DNA from: Nitrospinaceae bacterium
Lineage (GTDB): Bacteria; Nitrospinota; Nitrospinia; Nitrospinales; Nitrospinaceae
NCBI GenBank assembly: GCA_029261535.1
Contig: JAJDBF010000029.1
Span: 62,001-126,000 of the forward strand
Direction: 5' to 3'
DNA: 64,000 nucleotides
Below the pieces are notes generated by a model. That model saw only the letters and a list, made by a program, of their open reading frames with translations. It ran no database searches and had not been told where the DNA came from. Shown in pieces: positions 42,317 to 51,818 of this stretch (position 1 is the stretch's first letter; every line of letters starts with the position of its first letter). Both the position numbers and the translations under genes were made by a program.

Positions 42317-43300
42317 TTACAGATTGCCTTTGGTCTCTGCCAGATAGCGTTGGGACAGAACAGGTGCCAGCGACGCACTGCGGTAGCGTTTTGCCTGGGC
42401 GTTCAATTTGCCGTAACGGGCGCGTGGGGTCGGGTGGGTGCTGAGTAAAACAGAACGCGATTTCTGCGTCTTGCCAAGCACTTTCATAAAGTCCCGCAAC
42501 CCACCGGCGTTGTAGCCGACGCGATAGGCGTAATCCATTCCAAACTTGTCCGCTTCAAATTCCAGATTCTGATCCAGCCCCTTGGTGAACAGGGTGGTCG
42601 ACATTTCCTTGACGATGTTGTTCAACACGCCAGGGTCCGAATCGAGGATAGACGTAGTCAATTGGCTGAACCCGGACAAGGTTTTACTCCGTTCAATAGT
42701 TTTGAGGGCGTGACGTTTGGCGACATGAGCTATTTCGTGACCGAGGATACCGGCCAGTTCCGCTTCATTGCGTACCAGTTTCAGCAGTCCGGAGCTGACA
42801 AAAATATATCCGCCCGGCGTGGCAAAAGCGTTGGGGGCACTGGAGTTGAGGATCGCGAAATGATACGGGATGTCGGCCCGGTCAGAGACACCGGCAACGG
42901 TAAGGCCGACCAGCGCGATGTAGCGTTGCAGTTTATCGTTTTTATATTGTCCGCCAAAATTCTTGAATACTTCGAGGGCCAGAGATCCGCCGATGGCGCG
43001 TTCTTCTTCCCAACCGATGGGTTGCATGGATTGCACAACAGCGGTGGCACCGCGTAAAATGCCAGAGGTTTTCTTGTCAATGGCACCAGTGCCTTCCAGA
43101 ATACCGATCAAACCTCCGCCGCCCTTGGGTTTTGCGGCAGGTGCCGCTTTGGCTTTGGGTTTAGGCGCGGGAGCCGCCTTTTTTTGGGGTGGCGGTTTGA
43201 GGGTTTCATTCAGGATGTCACCAAAATTAATGGACCAGGAAGCGGTGACGAGACCGAGGGTGATTCCAAGGGCCATGAGTGCGATCAATAATTTTTTCAC
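42317..43300 (-). CDS. Periplasmic M48-family zinc metallopeptidase
   Basis: A 327-residue product with Sec signal (MKKLLIALMALGITLGLVTASWS), a Pro/Ala/Lys-rich linker (KKAAPAPKPKAKAAPAAKPK), and an M48 domain: NAFATPGGYIFVSSGLLKLV, metal motif LGHEIAHVAKRH (HExxH) and the third ligand in EFEADKFGMDYA. Family members such as BepA and LoiP take part in outer-membrane protein quality control. It lies 57 bases downstream of an SH3-domain gene and directly upstream of the HAMP-like gene, suggesting an envelope-stress module. Confidence 0.93.
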   Translation of the reverse strand: MKKLLIALMALGITLGLVTASWSINFGDILNETLKPPPQKKAAPAPKPKAKAAPAAKPKGGGGLIGILEGTGAIDKKTSGILRGATAVVQSMQPIGWEEERAIGGSLALEVFKNFGGQYKNDKLQRYIALVGLTVAGVSDRADIPYHFAILNSSAPNAFATPGGYIFVSSGLLKLVRNEAELAGILGHEIAHVAKRHALKTIERSKTLSGFSQLTTSILDSDPGVLNNIVKEMSTTLFTKGLDQNLEFEADKFGMDYAYRVGYNAGGLRDFMKVLGKTQKSRSVLLSTHPTPRARYGKLNAQAKRYRSASLAPVLSQRYLAETKGNL

Positions 43301-43356
43301 GAATACCTCCGCGTATTAAAAAAACCGACAGTCATCGGCTTTTCAGGATCATCGGT

Positions 43357-43884
43357 TTATTTTGCGTAGGGTCCAATGCCGCCTTGCTCCTGGAAGGCAT
43401 CGATCTGAGAGCTTGAGAAAGATAGCGATTCCATTTTTTTGACCGCAGAAATATCAGCGGCAGAAATACCGTGCCCTCTGGCATAATTTTCCGAAATAGG
43501 ACTGAGACCCCGGATGCTGGAACCGGAAGACGATTCGGCGGCGGCCATTTTCTGATTGCCGGAAAGCAGGTCGAGTCCACCACCACCGCCACCACCTGAA
43601 GGAGCCTTGGAAGTCAGTTTGAATTTAAAGATGTAGCCCTTTTTTCCGCCAACTGAAACTTTAATAAAGCGTCCCTCTTTGGCGATCACTTTGACCGCTT
43701 GTCCGGCACTTAGATAACCCAGGCTTTTGGAACGGGCCGAGGGTTCCGCTGTCATTTTGGTTTTGGCTGATTTGACGTACATGGTTTCTGCCAGAGCCGG
43801 AATCACCCACAGCCCCACAATCAATGCCGCAATAGTGACGATTTTGAGGAAAAATTCAATCATTTGAAATTTTCTTTGGCGCAT
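43357..43884 (-). CDS. Secreted bacterial SH3-domain protein
   Basis: A 175-residue product starting at ATG 43884 (AGGA seven bases upstream). A signal or anchor segment (FFLKIVTIAALIVGLWVIPALAE) is followed by an SH3b domain (MYVKSAKTKMTAEPSARSKS to GKKGYIFKFKL), a Gly run (GGGGGGG) and a C-terminal conserved-looking tail (ENYARGHGISAADISAVKKM). SH3b domains bind peptidoglycan or peptides. It leads the operon with the M48 peptidase and HAMP-like protein, so it may recruit the peptidase to the wall. Confidence 0.85.
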   Translation of the reverse strand: MRQRKFQMIEFFLKIVTIAALIVGLWVIPALAETMYVKSAKTKMTAEPSARSKSLGYLSAGQAVKVIAKEGRFIKVSVGGKKGYIFKFKLTSKAPSGGGGGGGLDLLSGNQKMAAAESSSGSSIRGLSPISENYARGHGISAADISAVKKMESLSFSSSQIDAFQEQGGIGPYAK

Positions 43885-44128
43885 CTTTATTTCCTGCAAA
43901 GAGGTTAGAAAATTATTTAACTTTTGAGTCTTTCAAAAAGCACTTTTGCAAAGCTCTATTTAACAGGGGGGACGCGAATGAGCGGCGCAGAAAATTGTAA
44001 ATTATGAGAAGTCCCCGAATAAAGTCTCCTTAACAAGCTACCCCTAAATGGAGAGGCAGGTCAACCGCTTTTTAGGTGTGATGAACGCAGAGAAAAATAT
44101 CCGACATAAATCCTTGAACCAGGCTAGC

Positions 44129-45085
44129 TTACCTGCTTGATTGTCGACCGAGGGCACGGCGCAGTCGGCCCCAGTTAAACGCAGAACCCGGATCGTATTT
44201 GCAGGTGATGCCTTCGGTTGTTCCGGCCTGAACGTGGGCGTGACCGAGTACGCCCTCGAATTGGGCAAAGTTTTTTAAGCGGTCGAGTGGGGTGCGACCG
44301 GATTCGGGATCGACTGGCACCTTGAGCTGGACTCTTGGCAAAAGTCTGTTGATGCCCCTGCACAATCGGATCAGCGTCTGGTATTGCGCTTCCGTGTAGT
44401 CCCACATCCTCACTTGGCGACCGTTGATGCGTCGGCTGAAATAACCGCGCTCACCAAAAGCCCGCGCCACCACCGGCTGATAACTTTTCTGCAAGAGTTG
44501 ACTCCTGCGCGAGGCCGGCAAACGAAGCTTCCATCCTTTTTTACCGAGGACATAAGCATCCTGTTTCAAGTGATACAGGCTGGACTCGGCACTGAGTGCC
44601 TGCCACGAAAGATTGGCCATCTCGACGTGGACGGCGCGTTCGTTACCGAGCTTGTCGTCTGCCGGAGCGGTGTTGGTTTTCCAGTAGAGGTCGCAGGTCT
44701 GGTAGAGGGTGCCGTCAAGGTCCAGATAAAAATGACTGCCCTTGAAAGAACTGTTTTGCAAAACTTCGTGGCAATGACGCGAGGTGTAGCAGACATCGTA
44801 GTGCAGGATGAACTGGTAAACGGTTTGCTTTAATTCTTCGTAAGCGGCTGTGGGGTTGCTGATTTTATAGTGGGACGGGGCACATGTCGGTGCCTCGTTC
44901 AGTTCCTTTTTATGGTGGTTGAGTGATTCCCGACCACGGCGGTTGGGGCAGACAAGCCCTCCCGCTTGATCCCAGCGGAGCACCGGGGTTTCGATATCGG
45001 TTTCAAAACCGCAGGCGACGATAGTGGTGTTCAAAGGAGCGGTGTCCGGTTTGTTCCGGTTTGGCTCAGCCGCCTTTTTGGTCAT
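44129..45085 (-). CDS. N-acetylmuramoyl-L-alanine amidase (amidase_2/PGRP fold)
   Basis: A zinc amidase that removes stem peptides from peptidoglycan. In the 318-residue product the fold is visible at VYQFILHYDVCYTSRHCHEVL (metal His), GSHFYLDLDGTLYQTCD, and GVLGHAHVQAGTTEGITCKY with DPGSAFNW (second His, Lys and the Asp-Pro-Gly end). No signal peptide is seen at the N-terminus (MTKKAAEPNRNKPDTAP), which is odd for a wall enzyme; it may be exported otherwise or act on cytoplasmic muropeptides. Its start overlaps the nadK end by 20 bases. Confidence 0.85.
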   Translation of the reverse strand: MTKKAAEPNRNKPDTAPLNTTIVACGFETDIETPVLRWDQAGGLVCPNRRGRESLNHHKKELNEAPTCAPSHYKISNPTAAYEELKQTVYQFILHYDVCYTSRHCHEVLQNSSFKGSHFYLDLDGTLYQTCDLYWKTNTAPADDKLGNERAVHVEMANLSWQALSAESSLYHLKQDAYVLGKKGWKLRLPASRRSQLLQKSYQPVVARAFGERGYFSRRINGRQVRMWDYTEAQYQTLIRLCRGINRLLPRVQLKVPVDPESGRTPLDRLKNFAQFEGVLGHAHVQAGTTEGITCKYDPGSAFNWGRLRRALGRQSSR

Positions 45086-45947
45086 CGGCGGGCCGTCCCC
45101 AGTGAAGTTTCTGGCGCAGGATCTGGTAATAGTTTTTGCCTGGAACTTCGATGAGATTCACCGGCTGGTCCGAAGGCTTAAGTTCGAGAAGATCGTCTGC
45201 TCTTAAATCGTAACCCGTCTGACCGTCGAGGGTGATGCGCACTTCCTCATCGGTGGTCTGGTGAATCTGAATGGTCGCGTTGCTCGGAATCACGATGGGC
45301 CGATTGGTCAGGGTGAAGGGACAGATCGGCGACAGCACCAGGGCGTTCATACTCGGGTGCAGGATAGGTCCGCCGGCAGACAGGGAATAGGCAGTGGACC
45401 CGGTCGGCGTGCTCACGATAAGGCCATCGGCGCGGTAGGAGGTCATGTATTGATCGTTGACCTGCACTTCCAGGTTGACGATCCGTGCGAGGGTGCCCTT
45501 GTTAATCACCACATCGTTGAGCACAAAATCTTCCGTGATCGCCAGCCGGTTACGAATTACCCTGGCTTGCAGGAGCATTCGCGATGCCGTTCTGGATTCC
45601 TTGCGGAATACTTTTTCCAGGGTGGGGTACAGTTCTGCCAGCGAAACATCGGTTAAAAACCCCAGGCTACCGAGATTGACCGCCAGGATGGGGACTTGTG
45701 TCGGATGGGTGATGCGCGCCACTGAAAGCAGGGTGCCGTCCCCGCCCAATACAATGACAAGATCTGCCAGCCGTGGAATGTCTTCCCGTTCATGAGTCGC
45801 AGATTCTTCGACCAATTCTGCCGTGTCGGTTGGCATCAATACTTCGCATTGCCGCTTGCGAAGCCAGGCAGTGAGTTCGATGAGAACCTCGCGTCCGAGA
45901 TCCGACTTGGGTTTGCAAAAAATTCCAACGCGTTTGATCGAGGCCAT
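45066..45947 (-). CDS. nadK: NAD kinase
   Basis: Phosphorylates NAD to NADP. The 293-residue product has the family GGDGT motif (68-72, in VLGGDGTLLSVAR), the NLGSLGFLTDV loop, VLNDVVINKG, and the second conserved stretch TPTGSTAYSLSAGGPI, then RPIVIP and the LDGQ of the C-terminal domain. Length is standard. The amidase gene overlaps its 3' end by 20 bases. No strong ribosome site precedes ATG 45947. Confidence 0.97.
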   Translation of the reverse strand: MASIKRVGIFCKPKSDLGREVLIELTAWLRKRQCEVLMPTDTAELVEESATHEREDIPRLADLVIVLGGDGTLLSVARITHPTQVPILAVNLGSLGFLTDVSLAELYPTLEKVFRKESRTASRMLLQARVIRNRLAITEDFVLNDVVINKGTLARIVNLEVQVNDQYMTSYRADGLIVSTPTGSTAYSLSAGGPILHPSMNALVLSPICPFTLTNRPIVIPSNATIQIHQTTDEEVRITLDGQTGYDLRADDLLELKPSDQPVNLIEVPGKNYYQILRQKLHWGRPADDQKGG

Positions 45948-46093
45948 GGTGTCTGTCAGGTTGTGTTGCCGGGTGGACGCTAACGATTTGGTGTCAGAGT
46001 GATAATATCAGGAATCGGGCGACAAGACCGCCTGTAAAAATTTTGCCAGAGGGTTCGTGTCGCAACGGCAGGGAAACAGCAAGGGGGCACTTG

Positions 46094-46582
46094 CTAGAGG
46101 TTTCCGAAGTCCTGTGGCTTGATATTATTTATCCAGTTTTTCCACTGGTCTTTTTCCTCGGTGTTGTGCTTTGAGGTATCGGGGAGGTCGAGGCTTTTGG
46201 CCGCTTCAATGACGGTTTCGTTGACATAGATCGGTGCTTGCACCCGCAAGGCCAGAGCGATGGCATCGCTGGGTCGCGAATCGATATTCAGGGTGTTGCC
46301 ATTGTTTACCATGTTGATGACAGCATAAAAAGTGTTGTCCTTCAATTCGCTGACCAGGATGTGGTTGACCTCGCCCGACATGTCGGTGATGAGGTTTTTC
46401 ATCAGGTCGTGCGTCATGGGTCGCGGAGTGGCGATCTTTTCAATCTCCAGCGCGATCGCATTCGCTTCAAAAAAACCTACCCAGATCGGCAGGGCGCGTT
46501 CCCCCGACGTGTCCTTCAAAATAATGATGGGCATGTTGGTCAACGGATCAAGCGTGAGACCTTCCACTTTCATTTCAATCAT
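46094..46582 (-). CDS. Bifunctional nuclease (DUF151/BFN) family protein
   Basis: A 162-residue member of the bifunctional nuclease domain family; some members show DNase and RNase activity, others have unknown roles. Diagnostic segments are MKVEGLTLDPLTNMPIIIL, LPIWVGFFEANAIALEIEK, MTHDLMKNLI, and SRPSDAIALALRVQAPIYV. The C-terminal end adds an acidic DTSKHNTEEKDQWKNWINN tail. It stands alone on the minus strand, with about 110-140 bases of gap on each side. Confidence 0.92.
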   Translation of the reverse strand: MIEMKVEGLTLDPLTNMPIIILKDTSGERALPIWVGFFEANAIALEIEKIATPRPMTHDLMKNLITDMSGEVNHILVSELKDNTFYAVINMVNNGNTLNIDSRPSDAIALALRVQAPIYVNETVIEAAKSLDLPDTSKHNTEEKDQWKNWINNIKPQDFGNL

Positions 46583-46722
46583 AACTATTCCTGAAGCTTA
46601 AACCGGGGTTGAATCGCGGTCGACCCGGAAACATAAAACCGCATTTGATTTCTGATTATTTAGGATATAAGAGTAAGAAAATTTGTCAATCACGCATTTC
46701 CCGAGCCGGGATGCGTTCCGGA

Positions 46723-46971
46723 TCAACTACCTTCTTTTTTCTTGAGTGTCCGGGTCACGAACTCGCGCAGTTTCACTTGTACCACTTCCGGAATTTCAAT
46801 TTCGCTCAGCGTTTTACTGGCAACTTCAGTGGTGGACTTATAGGTATTGAGAAAGGAAATACAGGGAGGGCAGTCCTTGAAATGCTCTTCCAGAGAATCG
46901 CGGACCCCGCCATCCAGCGTTCCATCGATATAATCGTTGAGAAGTTCCAGACATTCCCGGCAACAAATCAT
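46723..46971 (-). CDS. Anti-sigma factor with zinc-binding HxxxCxxC domain
   Basis: An 82-residue protein with the ZAS-type motif EEHFKDCPPC plus upstream CCREC, as in RsrA/ChrR-like anti-sigma factors. There is no transmembrane segment, so it should be cytoplasmic, perhaps redox- or metal-responsive. Its start overlaps the sigma factor's stop by four bases (ATGA at 46968-46971), identifying the sigma factor as its target. Confidence 0.88.
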   Translation of the reverse strand: MICCRECLELLNDYIDGTLDGGVRDSLEEHFKDCPPCISFLNTYKSTTEVASKTLSEIEIPEVVQVKLREFVTRTLKKKEGS

Positions 46972-47588
46972 TTTTTAGCTCCCCGCGACTCGTACTCTTC
47001 AAAATAGTGCGACAATTTTTTCCGTAAGAACAAGCGCGCCCGATGCAGGCGGGACTTGACCGCTGGTATGGACAGCTCCAGAACTTCACCGACTTTTTCA
47101 GTCGACAGGCCTTCCACATCGCGTAACAGGAAAACGACTTTCTCTTTTTCCGGCAGAAGTGCCACCGCTTTTTCGATGATCTCTTTGGTCTCGTTGGAGA
47201 ACAAAAGTGAATCCGTACTGTTCGACCAGTCGAGCAGCTTTTCCTGCTGGAATCCACTGTTATTGAACGAAGGCAACATATCGTCCAGTGAAACAAACTG
47301 ATCTTTTTTCTTGGTCCTCAGCTTCATATAGGAAGCATTGAGGGTGATCCGGTAAACCCAGCTTGAAAAAGCGGATTTACCCTGAAACGTGTGAATCTTT
47401 TTAAAAATGCTCAGGAGCACTTCCTGAGCCACATCCTGCGCGTCCATCTGGTTGCGCGTCAGGTTGAACGCCAGCGCATATATCTTGCGTTGGTAGAGGA
47501 GGGCAATCTGGTCAAACGCTTCCAGTTTGCCTTCTTTCATCTCCTTGACCAGCCGCTCGTCGAGTGCCTTTTCTTCCTTTGTCGGCAT
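46968..47588 (-). CDS. ECF (RpoE-like) RNA polymerase sigma factor
   Basis: The 206-residue product has region 2 (YQRKIYALAFNLTRNQMDAQ, DVAQEVLLSIFKKIHTFQG, SSWVYRITLNASYMKLR) and region 4 (ALLPEKEKVVFLLRDVEGLS, VLELSIPAVKSRLHRARLFL). An acidic spacer between the two regions is typical. AGGA lies about eight bases before ATG 47588. The coupled downstream gene encodes a zinc anti-sigma factor. The divergent PagL-like gene is a candidate regulon member by position only. Confidence 0.95.
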   Translation of the reverse strand: MPTKEEKALDERLVKEMKEGKLEAFDQIALLYQRKIYALAFNLTRNQMDAQDVAQEVLLSIFKKIHTFQGKSAFSSWVYRITLNASYMKLRTKKKDQFVSLDDMLPSFNNSGFQQEKLLDWSNSTDSLLFSNETKEIIEKAVALLPEKEKVVFLLRDVEGLSTEKVGEVLELSIPAVKSRLHRARLFLRKKLSHYFEEYESRGAKK

Positions 47589-47942
47589 TCAGAATTGTCC
47601 TTTGGAAAGCTGGATTCCGGGTGCAGGCTCCATAACCTCCCCCTTCACTGCGCCGTCAAGAATCAGCAGTCGGAGGTTAGGATGCATTCGGGTCGTCTAA
47701 CGGTTCAATCTTCCGGGTCCGGGTCCTGTTTTTTTTGGCAAAATCAGGTTCCGCGGAGCTTTTTTCGGGACCCGAATGGGACCCGGTCTGGGTCTTTTAT
47801 CGAGCTTGAATCTTAGCACCCAAAAACCCGTAGTCCAAATGAAATTAAATGTTTAACAAGGTATTATCGATGTGTTACAATTCACGCTTACTTTGTTTTT
47901 TCAACATTTGAGGGGTTGTCCCGCCCACATGAAAGTAGGCCA
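47589..47942. other. Divergent intergenic region between the ECF sigma gene and the PagL-like gene
   Basis: About 350 bases without a gene. GC-rich inverted segments (GGGTCCGGGTCC near 47717 and GGGACCCGAATGGGACCC near 47766) could form alternative stems. A plausible promoter toward the PagL-like gene is listed separately. I could not identify an ECF-type promoter with certainty. Confidence 0.4.
47852..47881 (+). promoter_or_regulatory. Possible promoter of the PagL-like gene
   Basis: TTTAAC (47852-47857), an 18-base spacer and TACAAT (47876-47881). The predicted leader is about 55 bases. Match to the sigma-70 consensus is moderate. Confidence 0.4.
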
Positions 47943-48713
47943 ATGAAAGCAGGAATAATTGCCGCCGCACTCGCACTTAGTGTAATGCTTCTGAGCGCAG
48001 GTCCGGTGGATGCCTCTGATCGCAAGAAATGGCGATCCAAACGGCATAGTCCGGAGCAGGTCGCACAAAACAAGTCGGCCAAGGCAAAGACCAAATCTCG
48101 GGGAATGGGGGCTTTTGAAACCCGTTTTGGTCAGGGCACCACTCAATGGGGTGTCACTGGCGGCTTTGGCTATACCATCGACTTGCCAAAAACCAATTTT
48201 GGTGCACCCGACCGGACCAATATAGATTTTCTCTACCTATTCCCTCATTTTAAGTATAATCTTTTCGGGGTCATCGGCGATTCTTTTTACCGGGGTGCCC
48301 TGTACTGGGTGGCCGAAGCAGGTCTCCTGTTCAGTGTGTCGGATTCTACCCGGATTATTCGAAATCCGTTTACCGGTGCCGCCACGATGACGACAACCGA
48401 CACGGCACCGGCGGTTCAGTTCGGTTTTGTGCCAGTGCAGGTGGAGTACAAGTTTCTTGGGCCCACGCGTCGCTGGGCACCGACTGTGATTATCGGGGCC
48501 GGTTTTTCCTACGGAGATTTTGACGATGGTGCCATCGAAATCAGTACGGATTTTGAATTCGTCCTCAACATTGGAGGCGGGATCGAGTATTTCCTCGAAG
48601 ACAACAAGTCAGTGTCGGTCGGGTATCGCCTCTATCACTTGTCAAACTCGGGCATTGAGAAGCCAAACATCGGACTGAACGCCCATTTGTTTACGGTGGG
48701 GTATTCCTTCTAG
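47943..48713 (+). CDS. Outer-membrane lipid A deacylase (PagL-like acyloxyacyl hydrolase)
   Basis: PagL is an outer-membrane beta barrel that removes the 3-O acyl chain of lipid A. The product from ATG 47943 (256 residues; the frame extends upstream to 47916) has a signal peptide (GIIAAALALSVMLLSAGPVDA), a basic linker, alternating beta strands, and the active-site region YRLYHLSNSGIEKPNIGLN with the His-x-Ser-Asn pattern, ending in LFTVGYSF, whose terminal Phe is usual for outer-membrane barrels. The protein is longer than PagL because of the Lys-rich stretch after the signal. Confidence 0.85.
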   Translation: MKAGIIAAALALSVMLLSAGPVDASDRKKWRSKRHSPEQVAQNKSAKAKTKSRGMGAFETRFGQGTTQWGVTGGFGYTIDLPKTNFGAPDRTNIDFLYLFPHFKYNLFGVIGDSFYRGALYWVAEAGLLFSVSDSTRIIRNPFTGAATMTTTDTAPAVQFGFVPVQVEYKFLGPTRRWAPTVIIGAGFSYGDFDDGAIEISTDFEFVLNIGGGIEYFLEDNKSVSVGYRLYHLSNSGIEKPNIGLNAHLFTVGYSF

Positions 48714-48976
48714 CCTTATTTTCGATGCCTGGGTGTTCTCGCGGTTCCGCTTAAAAGGATCAACGTCTCTTTAAGAGATTCAAACTTCCTTCCCCTTCGT
48801 TTTCGCCCTTGAACGGGCACTCCTCGCAGAGGGCGACTTGCAACCTTCCGGGCCATATCATTCGAGTTTGAACACCCTCCGGTTAATGATACTACTTCAA
48901 TTGACCCAGGGACACATACCGTCTTACACTGCCAGTTCCGCAACAATATGATCGAATGGTTAGAGGTCCCCTATAA

Positions 48977-51748
48977 GTGTTGACCAGGCCCGGTACTTCC
49001 AAAACGTCCCCTCCCTCTTCGCAGTCCAGTCTCCTGGATAAAATGTTTCGATCCCTGGAATCCCTGGCGCGCAAGTATGCCGGGTGGGTGGTCCTGTTTT
49101 CATTTATCGTGGCGGGGCTCTCCCTTTGGTACACCGCAGAAAACCTGGCCTTCAAAACCAAACGCTCGGACCTCATCTCGCGCGACCTGCCCTACGACAT
49201 TCTCTATAAAAAATACCGGGAAGAGTTTGAAGACTTCGATGGCATGATCATCGCGGTCGAGAGCCAGCAGACGGATGCGACCCAGCGGGCGGATGCGATG
49301 AAGGCGTTTGCCGTCGATCTGGTCCAGCAACTGCAGAAATATCGTTCCAGCTTTCACGAGATTTTTTACAAGGTCGACACCAGCTATTTCAAAAGCCGGG
49401 CACTTCTGTTCATGGACCTGCCCGATTTGGAAGACTTGACGGTCAAGCTTAAGGACCATCAGGATTTTCTGCAAGAGGTCAATCAGGCTCCTGGGCTTAA
49501 CTCCGTTCTGGTCAATATCAACAAGGAAATTTCCGAGGGCATGGTCGATTCCCTGCTCACCGATTTTCTTGGCACCGGAGACGATGAGGACTCGGAAGAA
49601 ACAGATGACGAGGCAGACCTGAGCCTGCTCATTTCAATTTTTCAGCAGATCAAGTCCCACTTGAAAGGCGACGCGCCGTACAAGTCTCCGTGGAAAAAAT
49701 TCCTGACGGATCGGACCGAATCGTTGCAGGATGAAGGCTTTCTTGTGTCAGAAAACGGGAGCCTGTTGTTTGTTCTTCTGAGCCCGAAAGAAACGGCAAA
49801 CGATTTTACCGGATCCAAAGACGCGATCGAATTGATCCGCGGTGTCATCCGCGATGTGCGCACACAGCACCCCGAGGTCAATGTGGGCTTGACCGGCAGT
49901 GATGTGATTTCCTCCGATGAAATGTTCACCACTCGCAACGATGTTGAACTGGCTTCCAAAATTGCGCTGGCGGGAGTGGCGCTCCTGTTCATCATTGCCT
50001 TTCGTGGCATGGTCAAGCCTCTGCTTGCGGTGGTGTCCTTGATGGTGGCTCTGGGTTGGTCAATGGGGTACACCACGTTATCGGTCGGTCATCTCAACAT
50101 CATGTCGGTGGTGTTCACCACCATACTGATCGGACTCGGCATCGATTTCGGCATCCATATTCTGGAACGTTACCGCGAAGAGCGGCGGCAGGGAGGCAAT
50201 GTTCACACTTCCATGTTGACGACGTTGCGTGGCACAGGCAAAGGCAATCTTGCCGGAGCCATTACCACCGCCATCGCGTTCGGTTCCATGGCGTTCACCG
50301 ACTTCATCGGCATCGCAGAACTCGGAGTGATCGCCGCCGGCGGGATTCTTTTGTGCTGGCTCAGTATGGTTCTACTCCTGCCGGCTTTGGTCTGTCTGGA
50401 AGAAAGATGGCGCTCTCTTAGTTACACCATGCCTTCCGCTCAGCCGAAAAAAGAAAAACTGCTTCTAGGCATTTTTAACCGGTACGGAACAATCATCGCA
50501 GTGTCAGTGGTCATGATTGCCTGGGCCGTCTGGCGCACCCTCGGTCTCAATTTCGATTACAACCTGCTCAACCTGCAGGCCAAGGGCACCGAAGCTGTCG
50601 AATGGGAATTGAAAATTATTGAAAACGCCAAGCGCGCGACCTGGTATGTGGCGGTAGTCTCCGATAGCGAAGAGGAAGCGCGGCGAAAATATGAAGCGAT
50701 TCGTAAAATGCCCTCCGTCGGCAAGATCGATAGCATCTTCACTGCCCTCCCGAAAAATCAGGACGAAAAAATAAAAATGATTCGCGAACTGGCCGAAGAG
50801 TTGCCTGAATTCAAAGTCGTCCCGGAGGATCAACCGTTTTCTCTGGAAGATTTGCAATCGACCATCAAAAACATCCGTTTCAAATTGCGCAAAAAAGAAA
50901 AGAGCGGCAACCGCGATGATGTGTTCGAAGCGTCCCGTCTGGTGGAGGACATCCGGCAGGGTCTTGAGTCGACCGATCCTGCCGTTGCCACGAAACGAAT
51001 GCAGGCATTTTCGCAAACGCTCTTCGTCGATTACCGGCAGATTGTCAAAGATCTCAACACGTCGCTCAAGCCGGAGCCTATTGATCTCGATTCCATGCCG
51101 GATCTTTTGCAAAAACGTTTCATAGGCAAAACGGGAAAACATTTATTGCTGGTCTATCCGGGAATCAACATCTGGGAACGTCCCGCCATGGAGCAGTTCC
51201 TGAAAGAGATGCGCGACATTGATCCAAAAATCACCGGCAACGCGGTGCACATGTTTGAGTCGAGCCGCCTGATGATCAACGGTTATATTCAGGGTGGACT
51301 CTACGCCATGATCGCGATCATGATTTACCTGCTGTGGTCCCTGCGCAGTGTGGCTTCGACCTTGCTGGTGCTCATCCCGACGCTGGTGGGTTCTTTCTGG
51401 ACGGTCGGTTTTATGGACCTGCTGGACGTTCAGTTCAATATGGCGAACCTGGTTATTCTGCCACTCATCATTGGCATCGGCGTGGTCAACGGCGTTCACA
51501 TCCTGCACCGCTACCGGGAGAATCCGGGTAAAGACAATATGGTGTTGTCGAAGAGCACCGGGCAAGCCGTCCTGCTCAGTTCCCTGACCACCATGGTCGG
51601 GTTCGGCAGTCTCATGGCGGCGGATCATCAGGGCGTGTACAGTCTGGGGTTGGTGTTGTCGATTGGCGTGGGCAGTTGCCTGCTGGCATCGGTCACCCTG
51701 CTACCCGCACTCCTGAAATATTGCGCCGAAAAAGGATGGAAGTTGTAA
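48977..51748 (+). CDS. RND/MMPL-superfamily exporter, HpnN-like
   Basis: The 923-residue product has two repeated halves, each with one helix, a large extracytoplasmic loop and a bundle of five helices: the first bundle is around IALAGVALLFIIAFRG to MVLLLPALVCLEERW, the second from GGLYAMIAIMIYLLWSLRS to LLASVTLLPALLKYC. GLGIDFGIHILERYREER and GIGVVNGVHILHRYRENPG are the matching conserved loops. It resembles HpnN, the proposed hopanoid shuttle; squalene-hopene cyclase at 61720 makes that attractive. Start is uncertain: GTG 48977 has AGAGG ten bases upstream; ATG 49043 is the likely alternative and begins just before the first helix. The 263 bases upstream (48714-48976) hold only small stems such as GCCC-TTGAAC-GGGC. 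Confidence 0.88.
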   Translation: MLTRPGTSKTSPPSSQSSLLDKMFRSLESLARKYAGWVVLFSFIVAGLSLWYTAENLAFKTKRSDLISRDLPYDILYKKYREEFEDFDGMIIAVESQQTDATQRADAMKAFAVDLVQQLQKYRSSFHEIFYKVDTSYFKSRALLFMDLPDLEDLTVKLKDHQDFLQEVNQAPGLNSVLVNINKEISEGMVDSLLTDFLGTGDDEDSEETDDEADLSLLISIFQQIKSHLKGDAPYKSPWKKFLTDRTESLQDEGFLVSENGSLLFVLLSPKETANDFTGSKDAIELIRGVIRDVRTQHPEVNVGLTGSDVISSDEMFTTRNDVELASKIALAGVALLFIIAFRGMVKPLLAVVSLMVALGWSMGYTTLSVGHLNIMSVVFTTILIGLGIDFGIHILERYREERRQGGNVHTSMLTTLRGTGKGNLAGAITTAIAFGSMAFTDFIGIAELGVIAAGGILLCWLSMVLLLPALVCLEERWRSLSYTMPSAQPKKEKLLLGIFNRYGTIIAVSVVMIAWAVWRTLGLNFDYNLLNLQAKGTEAVEWELKIIENAKRATWYVAVVSDSEEEARRKYEAIRKMPSVGKIDSIFTALPKNQDEKIKMIRELAEELPEFKVVPEDQPFSLEDLQSTIKNIRFKLRKKEKSGNRDDVFEASRLVEDIRQGLESTDPAVATKRMQAFSQTLFVDYRQIVKDLNTSLKPEPIDLDSMPDLLQKRFIGKTGKHLLLVYPGINIWERPAMEQFLKEMRDIDPKITGNAVHMFESSRLMINGYIQGGLYAMIAIMIYLLWSLRSVASTLLVLIPTLVGSFWTVGFMDLLDVQFNMANLVILPLIIGIGVVNGVHILHRYRENPGKDNMVLSKSTGQAVLLSSLTTMVGFGSLMAADHQGVYSLGLVLSIGVGSCLLASVTLLPALLKYCAEKGWKL

Positions 51749-51818
51749 GCGGAAATTCCCTACCCGAAATATCACGGACTCAAAAAATATTAGTTTGGTA
51801 GTTTTTTGGGAGATATGA

